DNA from: Dietzia natronolimnaea | GTDB taxonomy: Bacteria; Actinomycetota; Actinomycetes; Mycobacteriales; Mycobacteriaceae | DNA: 64,000 nt | Strand: one strand, 5' to 3' | Assembly: GCF_039525805.1 (NCBI RefSeq) | Contig: NZ_BAAAHZ010000013.1 | Shown: positions 52,444-61,781 of the stretch, one piece after another | Layout of the letters: the number at the start of each line of letters is the position of its first letter | Numbering within the stretch: position 1 is the stretch's first letter | Notes under the pieces: model-generated | What the model saw: only the letters and a program-made list of their open reading frames with translations | Told to the model about the DNA's origin: nothing | The model's database searches: none | Translations under genes and position numbers: made by a program

Positions 52444-53394
52444 TTACCGTGCCCGGGGGTGGCACTCGGCCCAGACCTCGCGGAGCGTGTCGACGGTGAC
52501 GAGGGTGTAGACCTGCGTCGTGGTCACCGAGGCGTGCCCCAACAGCTCCTGGACCACCCGGATGTCCGCGCCGCCGTCCAACAAGTGGGTCGCGAAGGAG
52601 TGGCGGAAGGAGTGCGGCGAGACGTCGGTGCCGACCGACGCCCGCTCCGCGGCGGCGGCCACCACGTTCCACAGGGACTGCCGGGTGATACGGCCGCCAC
52701 GGGCGTTGAGGAACAACGCCGGGCCGCCCCGGACCGCCAGTGCGGGACGGGCGCGCACCAGGTAGGCGCCGACCGCATCGCAGGCCGGACGCCCCACCGG
52801 GACCACCCGCTCCTTGCCCCCCTTCCCGCGCAGGATCACCGTGCCCCCGCCGGGGAGGTCGAGACCGTCGAGGTCGTCCACGTCGAGACCCACGAGCTCG
52901 GCCGCCCGCGCGCCGGTCGCGTAGAGGAGTTCGAGCATCGCCCGGTCCCGTAATCGCGCGGGGTCGGTGTCCACCTCGGTTCCGCCGGCGGCTTCGATCA
53001 CCGCGATGATCCGGTCCACGGGTAGCGCCTTGGGCAGCCGACGGGGTGGCCGCGGCGGGGTCACGGCCGCCGCGGCGTCGACACGGGTCACCCCGTCCCT
53101 GGTGGCGAACCGGTGCAGTCCCCGGACCGCCGCCAGGGCACGGGCGACCGAGCTGGGCGCGAGCGCCCGCCTGCCGAGGTCCGGGTCGGCGGTGGCGAGC
53201 CGCGCCCGGAACTCCTCGACATGGGATTCGGTCACCGCACCGAGGTCCCCGACGCCCGAGTCCGCGAGGTACATCCGGTATTTCTCGAGGTCACGACGGT
53301 AGGCGGCCAGGGTGTGGGCGGAGGCCCCCTGTTCGACGGCGAGGTGGTCGAGATATCCGCGGATCTGGAGCGCGGCGCCGTCCGACCGGGTCAT
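52444..53394 (-). CDS. xerD: Site-specific tyrosine recombinase XerD
   Basis: This 316-residue recombinase resolves chromosome dimers at dif with XerC. The N-terminal core-binding domain has YLDHLAVEQGASAHTLAAYRRDL. Catalytic residues are Arg163 (ATGARAAEL), Lys192 (GKGGKERVVP), His261-x-x-Arg264 (PHSFRHSFATH), His287 (LLGHASV) and Tyr296 (TTTQVY). The ATG at 53394 gives the usual length of about 300. It lies between the nudix gene and the parA-like gene as in Rv1701. Confidence 0.93.
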   Translation of the reverse strand: MTRSDGAALQIRGYLDHLAVEQGASAHTLAAYRRDLEKYRMYLADSGVGDLGAVTESHVEEFRARLATADPDLGRRALAPSSVARALAAVRGLHRFATRDGVTRVDAAAAVTPPRPPRRLPKALPVDRIIAVIEAAGGTEVDTDPARLRDRAMLELLYATGARAAELVGLDVDDLDGLDLPGGGTVILRGKGGKERVVPVGRPACDAVGAYLVRARPALAVRGGPALFLNARGGRITRQSLWNVVAAAAERASVGTDVSPHSFRHSFATHLLDGGADIRVVQELLGHASVTTTQVYTLVTVDTLREVWAECHPRAR

Positions 53395-53429
53395 CGCGGC
53401 ACGGCCGGCGTCATCGCCAGGACGCCCCG

Positions 53430-53999
53430 TCAGCGCCCGGCGATCGACGCGCGCGCGGCGAGGATGCCGGCCACGGCGATGCCGTTGACGATCCGCCCGT
53501 CCAGGACGGCGTCCACGGCCTCGGAGAACGGCATCCGGGCCACCTCCATGTCCGCCTCCTCGTGCATGGCCTCCGGCCGGGTCACCTCGCGCAGGCCCCT
53601 GGCCAGGAACACGTGGACGCGTTCGGTGCAGAATCCCGGCGACGGAACGATCGAGATCACCGGTTCCCAGGATCTCGCCTCCAGCCCGGTCTCCTCGACC
53701 AGTTCGCGCTGCGCGGTCTGGACCGGCTGTTCGCCGTCGACGTCGCACAGTCCGGCCGGCAGTTCCCAGAGCCGCTCCCCCACCGCGTGGCGGTACTGAC
53801 GGACGAGCGTCACCTGATCGGAGTCATCGAGGGCGATGACCGCGACAGCGTCGTCGTGACCGCAGATCTCGCGGTCGGCGGTGCCCCCGCCCGGCATCGT
53901 GAGGGTGTCCACGCGCAGCCGGACGATCCGGCCGTCGAAGACCTCCCGACTGGCGATGGTGCGGTACTCGTGCGACCCGGGGGCACCGGAGTCGGTCAC
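53430..53999 (-). CDS. NUDIX hydrolase, ADP-ribose pyrophosphatase type
   Basis: This is a 189-residue Nudix enzyme. The complete box is GLCDVDGEQPVQTAQRELVEETG, read as two motifs around the REXXEE core, near residues 83-105. The preceding VTLVRQYRHAVGERLWELPAG is the ADP-ribose pyrophosphatase signature. It cleaves ADP-ribose to AMP and ribose phosphate. The start is GTG at 53999, 5 bases after the pyrG stop, and xerD follows; the pyrG-nudix-xerD order is conserved. Confidence 0.92.
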   Translation of the reverse strand: MTDSGAPGSHEYRTIASREVFDGRIVRLRVDTLTMPGGGTADREICGHDDAVAVIALDDSDQVTLVRQYRHAVGERLWELPAGLCDVDGEQPVQTAQRELVEETGLEARSWEPVISIVPSPGFCTERVHVFLARGLREVTRPEAMHEEADMEVARMPFSEAVDAVLDGRIVNGIAVAGILAARASIAGR

Positions 54000-54004
54000 C
54001 TCGA

Positions 54005-55816
54005 TCAGCTCCCGTCCGAGCGGACGTCGGAGGTCAGCTCGGCATCGACGTCATCGGCACGCACGCTGGACGTCTTGGCGTCCGGAGCGGCGACGGTCGC
54101 GTGAGCGGACCCACCCGACTGGTCGGCCCGCCACGGCTCGACCGGCAGTCGCATCTCGTTCTCGTAGTCCAGGGCCGCCTTGATGAACGCGGCGAACAGC
54201 GGGTGGGGGCGTGTCGGCCGCGACTTGTACTCGGGGTGGGCCTGGGTGGCCACGAAGAAGGGGTGCTGCTCCGGCGGGTACTCGACGAACTCCACCAGGT
54301 GGCCGTCGGGCGAGGTGCCGGAGAACCGCAGACCGGACTCGGCGACCTTGTCGCGGTAGGCGTTGTTGACCTCGAACCGGTGTCGGTGGCGTTCGGAGAT
54401 CTCCGTGGCGCCGTACGCCTCCGCCACCAGGGACCCCTTGGTGAGCACGGCCGGGTACGCGCCCAGGCGCATCGTCCCGCCGAGATCGGCGTTGCCGGCC
54501 ACGGCGTCGACCTGGTCCGCCATCGTGGAGATCACCGGATGCTCGGTGTCCGGCTCGAACTCACTGGACGAGGCCCCGTCTAGCCCGACCGACCGGGCCG
54601 CCTCGATGACCGAACACTGCAGGCCCAGACACAGTCCGAGCAACGGGATGCGGTTCTTCCGCGACCACGAGATGGCGCCCAGCTTGCCCTCGATCCCACG
54701 GATACCGAAACCGCCGGGGATCAGCATGCCGTCGACGCCCCGGAGGGCCTCCCGCGCGCCGGCCTCGGTGGCACAGGCGTCGGACTCCACCCACCGGATG
54801 TTGACCCTCGCCCGGTGGGCGAACCCGCCGGCGCGCAGGGCCTCGGTCACCGACAGATAGGCGTCGGGCAGGTCGATGTACTTGCCCACCAGGGCGATCT
54901 CGACCTCCTCGCGCGGTTCGTGGACTCGCTTGAGGAGTTCACCCCACACGGTCCAGTCGACGTCCCGGAAGGGCAGGTTGAGCTTGCGGATGACGTGGGT
55001 GTCGAGATGCTCACCGAAGAGCACCTTCGGGATGTCGTAGATACTCGGGGCGTCGGGGGTGGAGACCACGCCCTCGAGGTCCACGTCGCACATGAGCGCG
55101 ATCTTGGACTTGAGCCCGTCCGGCACCTCGCGGTCGCACCGCAGGACGAGGCCGTCCGGGACGATACCGATGGACCGCAGCGCCGCCACGGAGTGCTGGG
55201 TGGGCTTGGTCTTGAGCTCACCCGACGGTGCGAGGTACGGGACCAGTGAGACGTGGAGGAAGAAGATGTTCTCGCGTCCGACCTCGTGGCGGACCTGCCG
55301 GCAGGCCTCCAGGAAGGGCTGGGACTCGATGTCGCCGACCGTGCCACCGACCTCGGTGATCACCACGTCGGGGCGGCGGCCCTGCTCATCGGGCGCGCCC
55401 ATCGCGATGATGCGTTCCTTGATCGCGTCGGTGATGTGCGGGATCACCTGGACGGTGTCCCCGAGGTACTCGCCGCGACGCTCCTTGGCGATGACGGCCG
55501 AGTACACCTGGCCGGTCGTGACGTTGGCGTTGGCGCTCAGGTCGCGGTCGAGGAAGCGCTCGTAGTGCCCCAGGTCGAGGTCGGCCTCCGCACCGTCCTC
55601 GGTGACGAACACCTCCCCGTGCTGGAACGGGTTCATCGTCCCCGGGTCCACGTTGATGTACGGGTCCAGCTTCTGCATGGTCACGCGGAGTCCGCGCGCG
55701 GTCAGAAGCTGCCCCAGGCTGGAGGCGGTGAGCCCCTTACCCAGCGACGACGCCACGCCACCGGTGACGAAGATGTGCTTGGTCGCGGACCGCGATGCGG
55801 CTCGGTTCAGTGCCAA
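54005..55816 (-). CDS. pyrG: CTP synthase
   Basis: This 603-residue enzyme makes CTP from UTP, ATP and glutamine. The synthetase domain begins KHIFVTGGVASSLGKGLTA, with the ATP loop and NVDPGTMNPFQHGEVFVTEDG. The glutaminase domain has GGFGIRG, the nucleophile Cys in LGLCLGLQC, and the His/Glu pair in the HPE segment (TQAHPEYKSRPTRP). Only a TTG at 55816 gives a sensible start: GGGAG lies 5 bases upstream and the family sequence begins soon after. Longer frames lack homology. Confidence 0.95.
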   Translation of the reverse strand: MALNRAASRSATKHIFVTGGVASSLGKGLTASSLGQLLTARGLRVTMQKLDPYINVDPGTMNPFQHGEVFVTEDGAEADLDLGHYERFLDRDLSANANVTTGQVYSAVIAKERRGEYLGDTVQVIPHITDAIKERIIAMGAPDEQGRRPDVVITEVGGTVGDIESQPFLEACRQVRHEVGRENIFFLHVSLVPYLAPSGELKTKPTQHSVAALRSIGIVPDGLVLRCDREVPDGLKSKIALMCDVDLEGVVSTPDAPSIYDIPKVLFGEHLDTHVIRKLNLPFRDVDWTVWGELLKRVHEPREEVEIALVGKYIDLPDAYLSVTEALRAGGFAHRARVNIRWVESDACATEAGAREALRGVDGMLIPGGFGIRGIEGKLGAISWSRKNRIPLLGLCLGLQCSVIEAARSVGLDGASSSEFEPDTEHPVISTMADQVDAVAGNADLGGTMRLGAYPAVLTKGSLVAEAYGATEISERHRHRFEVNNAYRDKVAESGLRFSGTSPDGHLVEFVEYPPEQHPFFVATQAHPEYKSRPTRPHPLFAAFIKAALDYENEMRLPVEPWRADQSGGSAHATVAAPDAKTSSVRADDVDAELTSDVRSDGS

Positions 55817-55892
55817 GGGGACTCCCGTGTCCAGACGCCGGAATGGATGAATGCTGGTGTGGCTCCGGTGCACCCCACGGGGCTTCAGGCTA

Positions 55893-56825
55893 TCACCGAG
55901 CGGGCGCGGTGGGGAGCGACGGCACCGCCGCGGTCGCATCCGGGCGCAGCCCGTAGTGTCCCTGCCCCCGCGCGAGCTGCTCCGCCAGCGCGAGCCCCGT
56001 GGCCAGCCGGCCGGAGTCCGAGCCCGCGGAGTCGACGGTCGAGACACCGTCCTCGCCGGAGGAGCGCAGCACGGTGACCGCGTCGTACCCCTGAGCGCCC
56101 GTGAGTTCGGCCGACACGACCGCTCCCGCGCCCTCGCGGTCCAGGGTCCGCGCGAACGAGGCCACCCGGACCGCGGTCGACTCGGCCTCGCCGGGGCCTG
56201 TGACGACCAGCGCCAACTGACCTGGTCTCAGGGTGCCCGGTTCGAACTCGACGAGTCCCGCGTCCGACAGGGTGGTGAGGACCGTCTCGCGGTCGTCGTC
56301 GTCGAGGTGTGGTTCCGCGTCCTCGGTCCGCAGCAACCCGGCCCGGCCCACGGCGGTACCCAGTTGGGTCCCCAGGTCCGCATCTGTGGCCGGTGCGTCT
56401 CCGATCGGCAGGTTGGCCACGAGTGCCTGGACCTCGGCGTCGGCATCCGGGTCGACGGCCTTGTCGGTGAGTGTCACCCGTCCTGCGGCGATGCCGCCGG
56501 CCGCACCGATGACGTCGACGGCGGCGCTGACGTCCTCGTCGGACGCCCCGGGGGCCACCACGACCAGCACGGGGCGATCCTCGAGGGTGCCGTCCAGTAC
56601 CGGCCGGGCGAGCTCACCGGCCATGTCGTCGAGCCGGTCGACGGCGAGTCGCCGTTCGGCCGACTCTGCCCGGGTCGACTCGAGTTGCGCCGCCGTCGTC
56701 TCCTCGCGGTCGACCACCGCGTCCCGGATCGACGTCGCCACGGACGTCGACCCCAGGACCACCCCCAGCCCCAGGGCCAGGAACACGGCGACCAGCGTGA
56801 GAACGTGGCGACGCAGAGAGATCAA
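55893..56825 (-). CDS. SteB/MctB-type envelope protein (copper transporter family)
   Basis: This is a 310-residue protein of the family containing mycobacterial MctB (Rv1698) and corynebacterial SteB. It has an N-terminal membrane anchor (HVLTLVAVFLALGLGVVLGS, residues 7-26). A coiled-coil region follows (about 35-60), then two similar alpha/beta periplasmic halves (RPVLVVVAPGASDEDV and LALVVTGPGEAEST). The TTG at 56825 overlaps the steA stop (TTGA) and is the only start that keeps the anchor near the N-terminus. It works with SteA in cell-envelope assembly in Corynebacterium, while an outer-membrane copper role was proposed in Mycobacterium. Confidence 0.85.
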   Translation of the reverse strand: MISLRRHVLTLVAVFLALGLGVVLGSTSVATSIRDAVVDREETTAAQLESTRAESAERRLAVDRLDDMAGELARPVLDGTLEDRPVLVVVAPGASDEDVSAAVDVIGAAGGIAAGRVTLTDKAVDPDADAEVQALVANLPIGDAPATDADLGTQLGTAVGRAGLLRTEDAEPHLDDDDRETVLTTLSDAGLVEFEPGTLRPGQLALVVTGPGEAESTAVRVASFARTLDREGAGAVVSAELTGAQGYDAVTVLRSSGEDGVSTVDSAGSDSGRLATGLALAEQLARGQGHYGLRPDATAAVPSLPTAPAR

Positions 56826-57994
56826 CGGACGAGCCCCTGGACCCAGAGGGCGAAGGTGTTCCATGCGTCGATGGCCCAGATGAGCAGTTCCTGGGCGGAG
56901 TCGCGGGCGACCACCACCGCGGCCACCGCGATGAGCGCCGCGAGCACCACGAGGGCCAGCCCGATCCCGGCACCTCGCGAGCGGTACAGAGTCGCGCACG
57001 CGTCGGCGTGGACGAGGCGGGACGACACGGCGGTGTCGACCATGGTCGACGACGGTACGGAGGAGGCGCCGAACGCGTTCTCGAGTCCGCGGTCGTCGCC
57101 GGTCACCACGATCATCTCGGCTCCGCCGTGGAAGGCCAGCAGCAGGGCCATGTCGCGTGCGGTCGCCGCGGCGGGGAACGTGGTGGCCCCCACGCCCAGC
57201 TCCGTGACCCGCTCGAGCCCCTCGGCCCTGCCGTCGCGATCCGCCGGCACGACCAGGACCGCGCCGTCCGTGAGCACCTCGTCGGAGACCCCGGTGGGGG
57301 TCGCGACCACGACGTCGGCGGAGATCCGGGCCGCACGCAGCAGTTCGGCCCCCCCGTCCACACCCACGACCAGCGGTCGGTACTCCTTCATGAAGGGCTT
57401 GAGATCGCAGAGCTGCGCCTCCGAGGCCCGGTCCCCGGTCACCACCACCACGTGGCGACCGGTGAAGTCCACGTCGATCCCGGGAAGGCCCTCGCCGTCG
57501 AGGAGCAACTGGTGCTCGAGGCTGAGGAACTCCGTGGCGTTGGCCAGGTGCGCCAGCGCGGACTCGACGTACCCGTTCTCCGCGGCGTGGACCTCGGAGA
57601 GGAGGGTCTCGGGGCCGACCTCACGGCCGGTGGCCAGCTGGCCCTCGGTCTTGACCGAGTAGACCACGCCCTCGTCGATGCGGACCCGGGTCCCGTCCTC
57701 GACCTCGGCGAGGTCCGCGTCCTCGATGACGGGGATGGTCGACGAGGCGAGGATCCGGAACGCGGCACGGGGCAGCATCTCCTCACCGGGGCGCGGCACG
57801 TGGACGACGGCGGCGACATCGGCCTCGACGACGGCGCGGGCGGTGGCCGCCGACGTCCGGTTGAGGTCGAGCACGGCGACGTCCTTGGAGCCGAGCTTGC
57901 GGGGGACCGGTGATCCCGCCCGGACCTGGCGGACGGTACCGACCACACCGGCGAGATCGTTGGAGCGGCGATTGAGCAGACCCGTCATCTTCAT
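56822..57994 (-). CDS. steA: SteA, cytokinesis/envelope assembly protein
   Basis: This is a 390-residue protein starting MKMTGLL at 57994, like the mycobacterial Rv1697 protein (MKMSALL). The central region resembles thiamine pyrophosphokinase (RHVVVVTGDRASEAQLCDLKPFM and ADVVVATPTGVSDEVL). A C-terminal membrane helix (AGIGLALVVLAALIAVAAVVVA) anchors it. SteA and SteB form a complex that controls peptidoglycan hydrolysis during division in Corynebacterium. The stop overlaps the steB start. Confidence 0.9.
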   Translation of the reverse strand: MKMTGLLNRRSNDLAGVVGTVRQVRAGSPVPRKLGSKDVAVLDLNRTSAATARAVVEADVAAVVHVPRPGEEMLPRAAFRILASSTIPVIEDADLAEVEDGTRVRIDEGVVYSVKTEGQLATGREVGPETLLSEVHAAENGYVESALAHLANATEFLSLEHQLLLDGEGLPGIDVDFTGRHVVVVTGDRASEAQLCDLKPFMKEYRPLVVGVDGGAELLRAARISADVVVATPTGVSDEVLTDGAVLVVPADRDGRAEGLERVTELGVGATTFPAAATARDMALLLAFHGGAEMIVVTGDDRGLENAFGASSVPSSTMVDTAVSSRLVHADACATLYRSRGAGIGLALVVLAALIAVAAVVVARDSAQELLIWAIDAWNTFALWVQGLVR

Positions 57995-58053
57995 GTGCCC
58001 GAGTATCACGCGTGTGATTCGAGTGACGAGGGAGGTCGGTTCGGCGTGTCGGA

Positions 58054-59799
58054 TTAACGGTCGACTTGAGCTTGAGACTTCTCCGACTGCGCCTTCACGA
58101 GGAGCTCCTCGGCATGCGCGAGACCGGTGTCGGTGTCCTCCATCCCGGCGAGCATCCGCGCGAGTTCGATGACCCTGTCCGAGTCGTCGACCGCGCGCAC
58201 ACCGGACACGACACCGTCCCCACCCGTGGAGTCCGCGGCCTTGTGGATCACGAGGTGCGTGTCCGCGTACGCGGCGACCTGCGCGAGGTGGGTCACGGCG
58301 ATCACCTGGTGGGTCCTGGCCAACCTGGCCAGACGCTTGCCGATGCTCAGCGCGGCGCGTCCACCCACTCCTGCGTCCACCTCGTCGAACACCAACGTCC
58401 CGCCACCGGAACGTTCCGCCAGGACGACCTCCAGGGCCAGCATCACCCTGGACAGCTCGCCGCCGGAGGCGCCCCGGCCCAACGGGACGACCCCCGACGG
58501 CCCGTCGAGAGCCAGTTCCACGTCGTCCAGGCCGGACTCCGTCGCGGCGGCGAGGCCGTCCCCGGCAGGGGTGACCCTGACGACCAGCCCGGCTCCGCCC
58601 ATGGACAGCTCGGCCAGCTCCGAGGTGACGCGTCGTGCCAGGTCCTCCCCCGCCGCCCTGCGGATGGCGGTGAGCTCGGCCCCCCGCTCCTCCAGCTCGA
58701 GGGCGAGCCTCGCGACCGTGGCCGTGAGGTCGGCCACAGCGGAGTCGGAGGTGTCCACCTCGGACAGGCGGATGCGCGCCTTCGCGGCCCACTCGATCAC
58801 GTCGTCCACGTCGGTCCCGTACTTCCGGGTGAGCGCCCTGAGATCATGCCGTCTCTCGAGCGCCGCATCGAGGTCGGCCGCGTCCACCGGGAGTTCGGCC
58901 AGATAGAGGCCGAGCTCGGTCGCGGCGTCCCCCAACGCGGCGACGGCCTGGTCGATACTCGTGGCGATGGGATCCAGGGCGGGGTCCCCCGCCCCCGCGA
59001 GCCGCTGCCGCAACTGGTCCAGGACGTTGACGACCGGCTCCGCGGTCTCTCCGTCTCCCGTCAGCGTCTCGTGTGCCTGCCCGGCCACCTCACGCAACTC
59101 CTCCGAGTCGGTGAGACGCCGGATGACCGCGTCGAGCTCGGCCTCCTCCCCCGGTCTGGGGTCCAGGGCGTCGATCTCGTCGAGCCCGTGGCGCAGCAGG
59201 TCGGCCTCGCGGGCCAGCTCGCGGGCGCGCCCCGTGCGCTCTGCCAGCGACCTCTCGGCCTCACGCCACCGGTGGAAGGTCTCCCGGTACGCCCTGAGTG
59301 CGACCCGCGCCCGCTCGCCCCCGTGGGAGTCGACCGCCTCGCGCTGCCGGTCCGGACGCAGGAGCCGGAGCTGGTCGTTCTGGCCGTGGACCGCGAGTAC
59401 CGGGGAACAGAACCGGGCCAGGGTGCCGGCGGGCACCGACCGACCACCCAACCGGGCCCGGGAGCGTCCGTCGGCGCCGACCCGGCGGGCCGCGATCACC
59501 GTCCCGTCCTCGTCGAGCTCAACGTCCGCCTCCTCGAGGAGTCTGTCGAGCTGGTCTCTGTCCTCGGAAGCCATCGTCGCCGCGGCGGCCAGGTCGAACC
59601 GCCCCTCCACCACGGCCTTGTCGGCACCGCGGCGAACCCGGCCCGGATCGGCGCGCCCCCCGGCCAGAAGCCTCAGACCGGTGACGACCATGGTCTTGCC
59701 GGCGCCGGTCTCACCGGTCAGGACCGACAGGCCCGGGGCGAAATCGGCCACGGCCTCGTCGATGACGCCGAGTCCGCTGATCCGAAGTTCCGTGAGCAC
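58054..59799 (-). CDS. recN: DNA repair ATPase RecN
   Basis: This 581-residue SMC-like protein acts in double-strand break repair. Walker A is GETGAGKT (near 29-36). The ABC signature is GASGGELSRVMLALEVVL (near 449-466) and Walker B is LVFDEVDAGVGG. Long coiled coils lie between. The GTG at 59799 has TAGGGT 6 bases upstream, pointing to leaderless transcription in which the -10 uses the nadK stop codon. The nadK-recN-steA order is conserved. Confidence 0.95.
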   Translation of the reverse strand: MLTELRISGLGVIDEAVADFAPGLSVLTGETGAGKTMVVTGLRLLAGGRADPGRVRRGADKAVVEGRFDLAAAATMASEDRDQLDRLLEEADVELDEDGTVIAARRVGADGRSRARLGGRSVPAGTLARFCSPVLAVHGQNDQLRLLRPDRQREAVDSHGGERARVALRAYRETFHRWREAERSLAERTGRARELAREADLLRHGLDEIDALDPRPGEEAELDAVIRRLTDSEELREVAGQAHETLTGDGETAEPVVNVLDQLRQRLAGAGDPALDPIATSIDQAVAALGDAATELGLYLAELPVDAADLDAALERRHDLRALTRKYGTDVDDVIEWAAKARIRLSEVDTSDSAVADLTATVARLALELEERGAELTAIRRAAGEDLARRVTSELAELSMGGAGLVVRVTPAGDGLAAATESGLDDVELALDGPSGVVPLGRGASGGELSRVMLALEVVLAERSGGGTLVFDEVDAGVGGRAALSIGKRLARLARTHQVIAVTHLAQVAAYADTHLVIHKAADSTGGDGVVSGVRAVDDSDRVIELARMLAGMEDTDTGLAHAEELLVKAQSEKSQAQVDR

Positions 59800-59805
59800 G
59801 CACCC

Positions 59806-59811
59806 ACCCTA
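59806..59811 (-). promoter_or_regulatory. -10 box for leaderless recN, built on the nadK stop codon
   Basis: TAGGGT on the minus strand includes the nadK TAG stop (59811-59809) and ends 6 bases before the recN GTG. No ribosome site precedes the GTG. Confidence 0.5.
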
Positions 59812-60738
59812 GGGGAGGGGGCGGGCGGCGGACCGGCCACGCCACCCGGTCACCGGGAGTTCGAACTTGGTCACCAGTCGGTCCGTGAACGGTGAGTCGT
59901 CCAATCGCACCCACTTGACCGGTCTCCGGCCGCGCACCACCTCCACGCGGCTACCGGCGGGGGCGTCGACCAGCCGCCGCCCGTCGAGCACGACCACCGC
60001 GGGCCCCGACCGGGTCCCGGTCTCCACGGCGACACGCGAACTCGGCGCCACCACCATGGGCCGGGCGAACAGGGCATGGGCGTTGTTCGGGACCACCAGG
60101 ATCGCGTCGAGCTCCGGCCAGACGATCGGCCCTCCCGCGGAGAACGCGTAGGCCGTCGACCCGGTCGGGGTCGACACGAGCATGCCGTCGCACCCGTAGT
60201 CGCTCACCGGTCGCCCATCGATCTCGACCGACGCCTCGAGGACGCCCTGCCGGGAGACCTTCTCGATACTCACCTCGTTGAGCGCCCAGTCGTGGCCGAG
60301 GACGGTGTCCCCGTGCATGACGGTGGCCTCGACCGTCATGCGCTCGACCACCCGGTAGTCCCGGTCGGCGATCTGTTCGACGACCCCGTGCAGCGAGGAG
60401 ACCTCCGACTCGGCGAGGAACCCGACATGCCCGAGGTTCACCCCCAGCACCGGCACATCGGCCGCGGTGGCGTACTGACACGCCCGCAGGAACGTCCCGT
60501 CCCCACCCAGGACCAGGACGAGTTCGCACCCGTCGGCGGCGTGCGGAGTGTCGGCGACCGACTCCACGCCCGTCCCCGTGGCGACGTTCTCACTCGTGTC
60601 GGCGAGCATCCGCACCGCGATCCCCCGGTTCGCGCAGGCGTCGACGACCTGGGCGACGATGGCGACGATGTCCGGCCGCTCGATATTGGCCTCGAGCAGG
60701 ATCCGGCGGGGCGTCCCCTGACCTGTCATGTCCGTCAT
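59809..60738 (-). CDS. nadK: NAD kinase
   Basis: This 309-residue enzyme makes NADP from NAD with ATP or polyphosphate. Motifs are LGGDGTFLRAC (near 77-87), GVNLGHVGFLAE, and the NAD-binding loop STPTGSTAYAFSAGGPIV. The C-terminal RPMVVAPSS segment is typical. GAGGAGGGG lies 5 bases before the ATG at 60738, which overlaps the tlyA stop (ATGA). Length is typical of actinobacterial NadK. Confidence 0.95.
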   Translation of the reverse strand: MTDMTGQGTPRRILLEANIERPDIVAIVAQVVDACANRGIAVRMLADTSENVATGTGVESVADTPHAADGCELVLVLGGDGTFLRACQYATAADVPVLGVNLGHVGFLAESEVSSLHGVVEQIADRDYRVVERMTVEATVMHGDTVLGHDWALNEVSIEKVSRQGVLEASVEIDGRPVSDYGCDGMLVSTPTGSTAYAFSAGGPIVWPELDAILVVPNNAHALFARPMVVAPSSRVAVETGTRSGPAVVVLDGRRLVDAPAGSRVEVVRGRRPVKWVRLDDSPFTDRLVTKFELPVTGWRGRSAARPLP

Positions 60739-61553
60739 CTCGGCCCCTCCTCCACGGCGCGGTGGATGGCGTCCGACGCCTGGTGGGTCAGCTCCACCGG
60801 GGCGCCCGACCCGGTCTTGCGGAGATGCAGGAAGTACTCGACGTTCCCGGACGGCCCCGGGAGCGGGCTGGCCACGCAGCCGAGGGCCTCCAGACCGAGC
60901 GCCGCAGCGGCGCGCGCGACACCCGTGACCGCCTCGATCCGGAGGGCGGGGTCGCGGACGACGCCACCCTGGCCGACCCGCTCGCGGCCCACCTCGAACT
61001 GCGGTTTGACCATCGGCAGCAGATCCCCGCCGGTGCGGACGCACGCGGTCAGTGCGGGCAGGACGAGCGGGAGGGAGATGAAGGACAGGTCCGAGACCAC
61101 CACGTCCACCTCGCCCCCGATGTCCTCGGGAGTGAGGGATCGCACGTTGGTCTTGTCGTGGACCCCGACGCGACCGTCGCTGCGCAGGCGCCACACGAGT
61201 TGCCCGTAGCCCACGTCCACCGCCTCGACGCGGGCGGCACCACGTGAGAGCAGAACGTCGGTGAAGCCTCCCGTGGAGGCACCGGCGTCGAGACAGCGCG
61301 CACCGTCGACGCGCACACCGAAGGCGTCCAGCGCACCGATGAGTTTGTGGGCTCCCCGGGAGGCCCAGTCCGGTTCGTTCGACGCGGCGAGCGCGATCGA
61401 GGTGGTGGGCTCCACCTGGGTCGCGGGTTTGCTGGCCGCCACCCCGTTGACGATCACACGCCCGGATCCGATGAGGTCCCGGGCCCGTTCCCGACTGTCA
61501 CACATCCTGCGGCGGACCAGCTCGGCGTCGAGGCGCCTCCGTGTGACCGCCAT
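60735..61553 (-). CDS. tlyA: TlyA rRNA 2'-O-methyltransferase
   Basis: This 272-residue enzyme methylates C1409 of 16S and C1920 of 23S rRNA in mycobacteria and is needed for capreomycin action. The N-terminal S4 domain reads RLDAELVRRRMCDSRERARDLI. The FtsJ-like methyltransferase core has LDAGASTGGFTDVLL (near 86-100) and DVVVSDLSFISL. The ATG at 61553 overlaps the previous small gene's stop (TGATG). The end overlaps nadK, and the whole set is one coupled operon. Confidence 0.94.
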   Translation of the reverse strand: MAVTRRRLDAELVRRRMCDSRERARDLIGSGRVIVNGVAASKPATQVEPTTSIALAASNEPDWASRGAHKLIGALDAFGVRVDGARCLDAGASTGGFTDVLLSRGAARVEAVDVGYGQLVWRLRSDGRVGVHDKTNVRSLTPEDIGGEVDVVVSDLSFISLPLVLPALTACVRTGGDLLPMVKPQFEVGRERVGQGGVVRDPALRIEAVTGVARAAAALGLEALGCVASPLPGPSGNVEYFLHLRKTGSGAPVELTHQASDAIHRAVEEGPR

Positions 61554-61768
61554 CAGCGGGCGGAATCCAGAGCGGAGAGCGCTCGGGCGAGCAGGTCATG
61601 AGCGGCGTCCAGGGCCCGGACCTGATCGTCGCGGACCACCCCGCCGTCATCGCCGTCGGCCGTCGACGGCCCGACGGAGTCGGCGAGGAGATCGTCGAAC
61701 GCCGAGCGGAGCTCGTCGACGTCCGGGCCCACGGGGCCTGGAAGTGGTGTCGGTCCGGGAGTGCTCAC
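61553..61768 (-). CDS. Small conserved hypothetical protein upstream of tlyA (Rv1693 type)
   Basis: This 71-residue, acidic, Asp/Leu-rich protein has DVDELRSAFDDLLADS near the N-terminus and DQVRALDAAHDLLARALSAL at the C-terminus. It is probably helical, and no domain is recognised. The GTG at 61768 has TAGCGT 7 bases upstream, suggesting a leaderless start. Its stop overlaps the tlyA ATG (TGATG). A short gene of similar size sits here in Mycobacterium, which supports it being real. Confidence 0.7.
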   Translation of the reverse strand: MSTPGPTPLPGPVGPDVDELRSAFDDLLADSVGPSTADGDDGGVVRDDQVRALDAAHDLLARALSALDSAR

Positions 61769-61775
61769 ACGGTCC

Positions 61776-61781
61776 ACGCTA
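61776..61781 (-). promoter_or_regulatory. -10 box for the small gene before tlyA, built on the phosphatase stop codon
   Basis: TAGCGT on the minus strand starts with the TAG stop of the HAD phosphatase (61781-61779) and ends 7 bases before the GTG at 61768. Confidence 0.45.
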
